Part shown: positions 58,618 to 64,000 of the stretch, piece after piece
Layout of the letters: each line of letters opens with the position of its first letter
Numbering within the stretch: the stretch's first letter is position 1
Origin: Halosolutus gelatinilyticus
Lineage (GTDB): Archaea > Halobacteriota > Halobacteria > Halobacteriales > Natrialbaceae
Direction of reading: 5' to 3'
DNA length: 64,000 nucleotides
NCBI RefSeq assembly: GCF_023028105.1
Contig: NZ_CP095493.1
Span: 124,001-188,000 of the forward strand
Position numbers and translations under genes: made by a program
Notes under the pieces: model-generated
The model's database searches: none
The model's input: the letters and a program-made list of their open reading frames with translations, nothing else
Told to the model about the DNA's origin: nothing

Positions 58618-60086
58618 TGTCGATCGGAGAGCGGATTTCGCGGGGCCTCAAGGCGACGTTGGGAGCGAACCTCCTCACCGTCGCCGCGAACGGCGTCCTC
58701 AGCGTCGTTCTCGCCCGGTTCCTCCTCGCTCCCGACGAGTACGGGCTGCTCTTTTTCGCGCTCGCGGTGTTCAACGTCGTGATGGTCTTCGGAACGCTCG
58801 GGCTCCCGTCGTCGGTCGCTCGATACGTCGCCGAGTACGGCGAAGGGGCCCCCGAGCAGGTTCCGCACATCATCACGGCGTCGCTTGCAGTCCTGTTCGG
58901 ACTCACAGCGATCGTCGGCGCGATCGTCTCGCTCGGGAGCCCGTGGATCGCGACAGCCCTCGAGGAACCCGGACTCGAGCCGCTGCTGGCTCTCGGGTTC
59001 GGGTACGTCGTCCTCCGCGGAGCGCGGACGTACCTCGCGAAGGTGTTTCAGGGGTTCAACAGGGTCGACTACAGCGCCGCCGTCAACTCGGTCTTCGCGG
59101 TGGGCCACGTGATCTTCGCGATCGGCTTCGTCCTGCTCGGATTCGGGGTCGTCGGCGCGTTCGCCGGCTACCTCGTCGGCCTGGCGGTCGCCGTCGCGCT
59201 CGGACTGGTGATCCTCTACGTCGGCTTCTACCGAACGTTCGAGCGCGCCCCGCAGCGGGAGGAGGGGCTCCTTCGCCGGATCCTCGAGTACAGCGTCCCG
59301 CTGACGGCGACGAGGAGCGCGAACGTGATCGACAAACAGATCGACACGATCCTCGTCGGCGTCCTGCTGAACCCGACCGCGGTCGCGTACTACACGATCA
59401 CGAAGCAGGTCACCAGCGTCACCGAGACGCCGGCGAAGGCCCTCGGGTTCACCATCTCCCCGACCTACGGCGAGCAGAAAGCCGCGGGTCAAGGCCATCG
59501 CGCCGCCCGGCTGTACGAGCGATCGCTCGAACACGTCCTCCTCCTGTACGTCCCCGCAGTCGTCGGACTCGTCCTCGTCGCTGATCCGATGGTCCGGTAC
59601 GTGTTCGGCCCGGAGTATCTGGGCGCCGTTCCCGTCTTGCAGGTGCTCAGCGTGTACGTCCTGTTGAGCGCGATCAACAACATCACCAGCGACGGTCTCG
59701 ACTACCTCGGTCGCGCCCGCGATCGGGCGATCGTCAAGTCGACGACGGCCGGCGCCAATTTCGGGCTGAACCTGCTTCTGATCCCGGTTTGGGGCGTCGT
59801 CGGTGCCGGCGTCGCGACCGTGCTGACCTTCTCCGTCTACACGGGTGCGAACGTCTACATCATCAGCCGCGAGTTGCCGATCCGGTACGCGTCGGCCGCT
59901 CGAACGCTGGTCGGGGTGACGGGCGTCTCGCTGGTGATGGGGCTGGGCGTCTACGCGCTCCGCTCGTTCGTCACCGGACCGGCGACGCTGCTCGGCGTGA
60001 TCGGGTTCGGGGTCCTCGTGTGGGTCGTCGGGACCGCCCTCGGCGGCCTGCTGGACGTCAGGCGGACGGTACGGTTCTTGACGTGA
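58617..60086 (+). CDS. Polysaccharide flippase (Wzx/MOP family)
   Basis: A 489-aa protein with about 14 helices, typical of the MOP exporter group that flips lipid-linked glycans. Start features include ISRGLKATLGANLLTVAANG and VLARFLLAPDEYGLLFFALA, with VARYVAEYGEG and a mid-protein loop TRSANVIDKQIDTILVGVLL matching Wzx-like proteins. It would translocate an oligosaccharide made by the neighbouring glycosyltransferases. It is next to a phosphodiesterase-like gene and, converging, a large membrane protein. Confidence 0.9.
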   Translation: MSIGERISRGLKATLGANLLTVAANGVLSVVLARFLLAPDEYGLLFFALAVFNVVMVFGTLGLPSSVARYVAEYGEGAPEQVPHIITASLAVLFGLTAIVGAIVSLGSPWIATALEEPGLEPLLALGFGYVVLRGARTYLAKVFQGFNRVDYSAAVNSVFAVGHVIFAIGFVLLGFGVVGAFAGYLVGLAVAVALGLVILYVGFYRTFERAPQREEGLLRRILEYSVPLTATRSANVIDKQIDTILVGVLLNPTAVAYYTITKQVTSVTETPAKALGFTISPTYGEQKAAGQGHRAARLYERSLEHVLLLYVPAVVGLVLVADPMVRYVFGPEYLGAVPVLQVLSVYVLLSAINNITSDGLDYLGRARDRAIVKSTTAGANFGLNLLLIPVWGVVGAGVATVLTFSVYTGANVYIISRELPIRYASAARTLVGVTGVSLVMGLGVYALRSFVTGPATLLGVIGFGVLVWVVGTALGGLLDVRRTVRFLT

Positions 60087-60306
60087 CCGGTCTGCGACGG
60101 GGGCGCCACCGATCCGTCGCCGACGCTTCGACCGTGATCGACGATCGCCGCGGACCGATCGAACGGTGACGGTCGGCGGCGGCTCCGCGTCGGTTCGGAT
60201 CGCCCCGATTTCGGCGGGCGTCGAGGACTCGGCGATCGGATCAAGCGAGGAATAACAATGGCCGATGTTTGGGACAGTTCAGACAGCGGAGTACGCGATC
60301 TGTATT

Positions 60307-61890
60307 ATGAACGGAAACACGGCGGAAAAGGCGTTCGTACTGGGTATCGACGGCGTCCCCTGGAATTTACTGCGAAAGTGGAGCGAGGCGGGCGAGTTGC
60401 CGAATTTCGGGCGGCTCTTCCGGGAAGGAGCGACGGGGCCGCTCGAGAGTACGTTCCCGCCGACGACCCCGCTCGCGTGGCCGTCGATCGCGACTGGCAC
60501 GTGGGCGGACAAACACGGCATCTACGGCTTTCACGCCCTCGAAGGGGCGTACACCCACCGCGTGTACACCGGCGCCGATCGCAGTCGGCCGGCGCTGTGG
60601 GACATCATGACCCCCGCCGTCGCCGGCAACGTACCGATGACGTATCCGGCCGACGAGATCGACGGCGCGATGGTCAGCGGGATGATGACGCCCGAGCGCA
60701 CCGAGCAGTTCGCACATCCGTCCGAACTGCACGCGGAGATCGAACGCGAGATTCCCGACTACCGGATCGGCCTCGACTGGTCCGAGTACACCGACGATCC
60801 CGATCGGTTCGTCGGTGACCTCGACGGCCTCCTGGCGGCGCGGCGATCTCTGATGCACAAACTCGCCCGCGAGAACGAGTGGCGACTGTTCTTCTTCGTC
60901 TACACGGCGCCCGATCGCCTCCAGCACCTCGTCTGGGACGAGGACGTCATCCTCGACCACTACCGACAGCTGGACGAGATCGTCGGCGAGGCGATGACCT
61001 ACGCGCGGGAGGAAGACGCGACGCTGTACGTCGTCTCTGACCACGGCTTCGGGCCGATCTCGACGTTCGTCAACCTCAACTCGCTGCTCGCCTCGGAGGG
61101 GTTCCTCGAGCGAAAGGGAGCCGACGGGGCGCGCGGCTCGCTCGCATCGCTTGGGCTAACGAAGTCCACGGTGCTCGACGCGCTCGATCGAGTCGGGATC
61201 ACCCCGGACGCGCTCGTGGAACACCTTCCGAAGGGGGTCGTCGATAGCGTCGCCGAGCAGATTCCGGGCGATCACGGGCTGTACGACGTCGACTTCGACG
61301 AGACCGTCGCGTTCGCACACGACCCGAGCCAGATCTACGTCAACGACACCGAACGGTTCGACCGGGGGATCGTCCCGCCGGAGCAGGTCGAGTCGGTCAA
61401 ACGCGACGTCGCCGCCGCCCTCTCGGACGTCACCGACCCCGAAACGGGAACGCGAGTGCTCGACGTTCGCGATGGTGACGAGTTGTTCCCGACCGATCCC
61501 GACTCGCCGGACCTGATCGCCGTCGGCCGCGGCGAGTACGAGGAGAAGACCAGCGTCGCCGACGAGCCGTTCGAGCCCGCCGGCGACAAAGCGGCCAGCC
61601 ACCGGTCCGAAGGGATCTTCCTCGCGTGGGGTCCGACCGTCGACGAGGGCGTCTCCGTCGAGGGCGCGTCGGTCGTCGACGTCGCACCGACGGTCTGTCA
61701 CGGCGCCGGAGTGCCGGTCCCGGAGGCTGCCGACGGCCGCGTTCTCGAGGCGGTGTTCGACTCGTCGTCGGTCGGCGCCGTCGAGAACCGGCGCTACGAC
61801 GCGCAGTCCGCGGATACGTCGAACGACCCCGACGACGAGAACTTCGACGGCGTCGAGGATCGGCTTCGCGGTCTCGGCTACCTGGAGTGA
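60307..61890 (+). CDS. Phosphodiesterase/nucleotide pyrophosphatase-like AlkP protein
   Basis: A 527-aa protein. Metal motifs: AFVLGIDGVPWNLLRKWSEA (Asp), the nucleophile Thr in ESTFPPTTPLAWPSIATGTW, and VVSDHGFGPIST with Asp and His. The layout is that of type I phosphodiesterase/nucleotide pyrophosphatase proteins. It probably acts on a lipid-linked sugar or nucleotide substrate. The ATG at 60307 is preferred; an in-frame ATG 14 codons upstream exists. It is 221 nt downstream of the flippase. Confidence 0.85.
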   Translation: MNGNTAEKAFVLGIDGVPWNLLRKWSEAGELPNFGRLFREGATGPLESTFPPTTPLAWPSIATGTWADKHGIYGFHALEGAYTHRVYTGADRSRPALWDIMTPAVAGNVPMTYPADEIDGAMVSGMMTPERTEQFAHPSELHAEIEREIPDYRIGLDWSEYTDDPDRFVGDLDGLLAARRSLMHKLARENEWRLFFFVYTAPDRLQHLVWDEDVILDHYRQLDEIVGEAMTYAREEDATLYVVSDHGFGPISTFVNLNSLLASEGFLERKGADGARGSLASLGLTKSTVLDALDRVGITPDALVEHLPKGVVDSVAEQIPGDHGLYDVDFDETVAFAHDPSQIYVNDTERFDRGIVPPEQVESVKRDVAAALSDVTDPETGTRVLDVRDGDELFPTDPDSPDLIAVGRGEYEEKTSVADEPFEPAGDKAASHRSEGIFLAWGPTVDEGVSVEGASVVDVAPTVCHGAGVPVPEAADGRVLEAVFDSSSVGAVENRRYDAQSADTSNDPDDENFDGVEDRLRGLGYLE

Positions 61891-62007
61891 CCGGAGCGCC
61901 TCGACGAGCGACTCCACCGCGACCGACGACGCCGACGACCCGCTGATCTTCTCTTACCGACGAGCCCGATCGACGCGCCTCCCGACGGGGCGTATTCGGG
62001 CGATCGG

Positions 62008-63813
62008 TTATGTATCCGCCGCGTGGACGTAGTACAGTTCGAACTCGCCGTTCGACTGCACCCGATCGACGCCCTGTTGTCTGGGTATGTCGTTAAACTG
62101 TTCTTCGGAGTACCGCAGCCCCTGGTAGGACCGCAGTTCGCGGTCGCGATCGGACTGGGTGACCGTCAGGTACCGATCGTCGGAGAACTGCGACGGGAGC
62201 CCGTCGTCGATCTCTTCGCTCTCGACCCCCTGGTGTATCCGCGTCCGTTCCTTCTCGCCGGAGAACGCGTCCGCGTACCGGTTCGGGCCGGCGCGGATGC
62301 CGAGGAACGTCACGTTCTCTGCCTGATTCTCGAAGGCAGTTTCGTGCCCCTCCATCGACATCTCCGTCACGTGCGGCGACGAGTTGTAGATGTACGGCGA
62401 CGGGAACACGGCGAGAAGCGAGAACAGCAGCAGGAACACAAACCCGACGACTACGACGCCGTGAAGCGCCCCCGTCGCGACACGACCCGAGGCGGCGGCA
62501 GCGCTCGACATGGTGTAGGCGATGGTGACCGCACCCACGACCGTGGCCAGCAGCAGCATCAACCCGAGCACGCGGAAGTACATCTGGCTGTAGGAGCCGA
62601 TGAAGTAGACGACGAACAGCCCGGTCATCCCGACCAGACTGACGGTGAAGTACGGGATCAGGCCGTTCGTCTTTCGCGTCACCGATCCGTCGAATCGCCA
62701 GAGCGTCCACAGAACCAACAGCCCGGCGAGCGCGATGAAGACGAGGCTCGGGCCGAAGAGTTTCAGGACCAGTTCGGCGACGCTCGCGCCGAGTTGGCCG
62801 AGCGAGGTGCTCTGCGAGTCGACCGACGCGCCGGCATTTCCGCCGCCGATGAAGTACTGCGCGGCGCTGCTCGCGGCGTAGCCCACCGAATCGATGATAA
62901 AGCCGTGGTTTGAGATCCAGGCGAGAAACGCGACGAGGATCAGGGCCGTCTGGCCGTAAATCGGTCGATGCGTCGCGATCGGATGGTCGGTTCGGTACCG
63001 CCGAACCAGATACTGGAGCACACAGATCCCGAGGAACGCGACTAGCAGATGCGCGGCCAGCTGTGGGTGATAGAACACGAGCGCGACGAGCGTGAGCGCG
63101 AACAGCGCTCCCAGCGCGGACGAGCGGCGTATCAACGCCGGGTCGAGCACGTACTTGAGCAGCAGAAACACCGCGAACGACGAGAACAGGATCGCCTGCG
63201 ACATCGCGTGGGGGACCATGAACGTGCTGAGCGTCGTAATCGGCAGGAAGAGCAGCGCCGAAAACGCGCCGATAGCGAGGCTGTACCGGCTGTCGAAGAC
63301 GGTCGCGGCGGACAGCGTCACGAAGCAGAAGAACAGCGACGTGAGGACGACGATGACGAGCAGGGCGGCCTGGGTGAGGTCGATCCCCACCGTCACGGAG
63401 AGGACGGTTGCGACCGTGTGGAGGGCCGGGTACGGCAACTCGGTCGGCGCGAACGCCCCGGACCGGATCCCGCGCATCCACCCGAGGTGCGTAAGCGCGT
63501 CCCCGGCGCCGTAGAACCGATAGCCGCGGAGCACGGGCAATCCGGCGAAGACGGCGATCGCACCGCCGGCGAGTCCGAGCGCGAACCGCCGGTTCCAGTC
63601 GCCGCGCGATCGAACGGCGACGATCAGGGAGAGCATCACCGCCGCGGCGAACAGCGCCCAGAATAGGCGTGGCGTACTCGTGTAGAGGGACAGTTCGTAC
63701 CCGCTCGCCGGCGACGTGTGCGCCGTGACGGCCGCGCCCGCCAACGCCAGAAACCCGAGGGCGAGGAGCCCACGTTCGACCAGTGAAGACGACTCCGACC
63801 GCGCGTGTGTCAT
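62008..63813 (-). CDS. Large polytopic membrane protein of the glycan region, unknown
   Basis: A 601-aa protein with at least 12 helices, for example LLALGFLALAGAAVTAHTSP, LIVAVRSRGDWNRRFALGLA, and LIPYFTVSLVGMTGLFVVYF. The last 120 residues are outside the membrane (PHVTEMSMEGHETAFENQAE). In the second loop, GAGDALTHLGWMRGIRSG has a DxxTHLGW-like motif, as seen in some oligosaccharyl- and mannosyltransferase-like proteins of GT-C fold, but the catalytic pattern is not certain. It converges with the phosphodiesterase gene. Confidence 0.72.
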   Translation of the reverse strand: MTHARSESSSLVERGLLALGFLALAGAAVTAHTSPASGYELSLYTSTPRLFWALFAAAVMLSLIVAVRSRGDWNRRFALGLAGGAIAVFAGLPVLRGYRFYGAGDALTHLGWMRGIRSGAFAPTELPYPALHTVATVLSVTVGIDLTQAALLVIVVLTSLFFCFVTLSAATVFDSRYSLAIGAFSALLFLPITTLSTFMVPHAMSQAILFSSFAVFLLLKYVLDPALIRRSSALGALFALTLVALVFYHPQLAAHLLVAFLGICVLQYLVRRYRTDHPIATHRPIYGQTALILVAFLAWISNHGFIIDSVGYAASSAAQYFIGGGNAGASVDSQSTSLGQLGASVAELVLKLFGPSLVFIALAGLLVLWTLWRFDGSVTRKTNGLIPYFTVSLVGMTGLFVVYFIGSYSQMYFRVLGLMLLLATVVGAVTIAYTMSSAAAASGRVATGALHGVVVVGFVFLLLFSLLAVFPSPYIYNSSPHVTEMSMEGHETAFENQAENVTFLGIRAGPNRYADAFSGEKERTRIHQGVESEEIDDGLPSQFSDDRYLTVTQSDRDRELRSYQGLRYSEEQFNDIPRQQGVDRVQSNGEFELYYVHAADT

Positions 63814-64000
63814 TGCGCAGGATACGTGTCGATCGCCACCTTGTTATGATGACGTTGACGCCGGCTCGATCCGAACGGCGGAGCCTTGAACCAGCGATCA
63901 TCGACGGTTCGACGGCGGACGCCGGGAGGTTGCCGGCGACGACGAAACCGACGGTCGATTGCGAGTCGTCCGGCCGGCGGATTCGATCGCGATCCGTGCA
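63814..64000. other. Terminal intergenic stretch
   Basis: 187 nt upstream of the minus-strand membrane protein start. No gene is seen; it probably contains that gene's promoter. The next gene lies beyond the window. Confidence 0.35.

Overview
The window looks like a chromosomal stretch of a haloarchaeon (class Halobacteria). Proteins are acidic and codon use is GC-rich. Exported proteins carry twin-arginine signals, some with lipoboxes. Many starts sit about 27 bases below an archaeal TATA box, as in leaderless transcription. Several gene families are typical of haloarchaea: bacterioopsin-activator-type HTH, amphi-Trp, small winged-HTH membrane regulators, tiny zinc ribbons and Mrp antiporters. 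Genus was not determined. No rRNA, tRNA or CRISPR array was recognised. All family assignments come from reading motifs, without database searches.

Layout. 0-1.2 kb: end of a PTS-type dihydroxyacetone kinase locus (dhaL end, dhaM) and an HPr gene. 2.2-8.5 kb: a lone glycosyltransferase, a divergent P450/BAT-like regulator pair around a palindrome, a decayed transposase and a double-domain universal stress protein. 8.9-13.8 kb: an iron island with four near-identical palindromic operators of the TTAGGC..GCCTAA kind, two paralogous TAT lipoproteins, a flavoprotein, a small gene interrupted by TGA and an uncharacterised 312-aa protein. 13.9-15.9 kb: amphi-Trp protein, a tyrosine-recombinase-like protein with an atypical C-terminus, and a zinc ribbon. 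15.9-24.5 kb: a nine-gene minus-strand Mrp/Mnh cation-proton antiporter operon, nearly every junction overlapping.

25-33 kb: a membrane HTH regulator, a thiolase with Ser at both Cys positions, a class-2-like PyrD with Cys as the predicted base, an ABC-2 exporter pair, a dihydroorotase-like enzyme and a sugar epimerase. 33.5-41.2 kb: small regulators (six HTH proteins), a sequon-rich acidic surface protein, a zinc ribbon and a DUF1616-like membrane protein. 41.5-52.6 kb: a surface-glycan region. Four overlapping genes resemble the WbpD-E-B-A route to UDP-2,3-diacetamido-glucuronate; they are followed by a GT2 transferase, polysaccharide deacetylase, DUF354-like protein, FemAB-like acyltransferase and sulfatase-fold protein.

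53.2-56.1 kb: two tandemly duplicated TAT-exported beta-helix proteins, the second with added repeat modules. 56.3-58.1 kb: an ArsR/SRPBCC/membrane-protein operon with a DUF1801 remnant and, upstream, a small membrane gene. An 18-bp palindrome at the ArsR start recurs upstream of that gene, suggesting a two-target regulon. 58.6-63.8 kb: flippase, phosphodiesterase-like enzyme and a large membrane protein, continuing the envelope theme.

The best candidates for something undescribed are the iron island, the ArsR palindrome regulon, the P450/regulator pair with an unusual I-helix, and the duplicated beta-helix pair.
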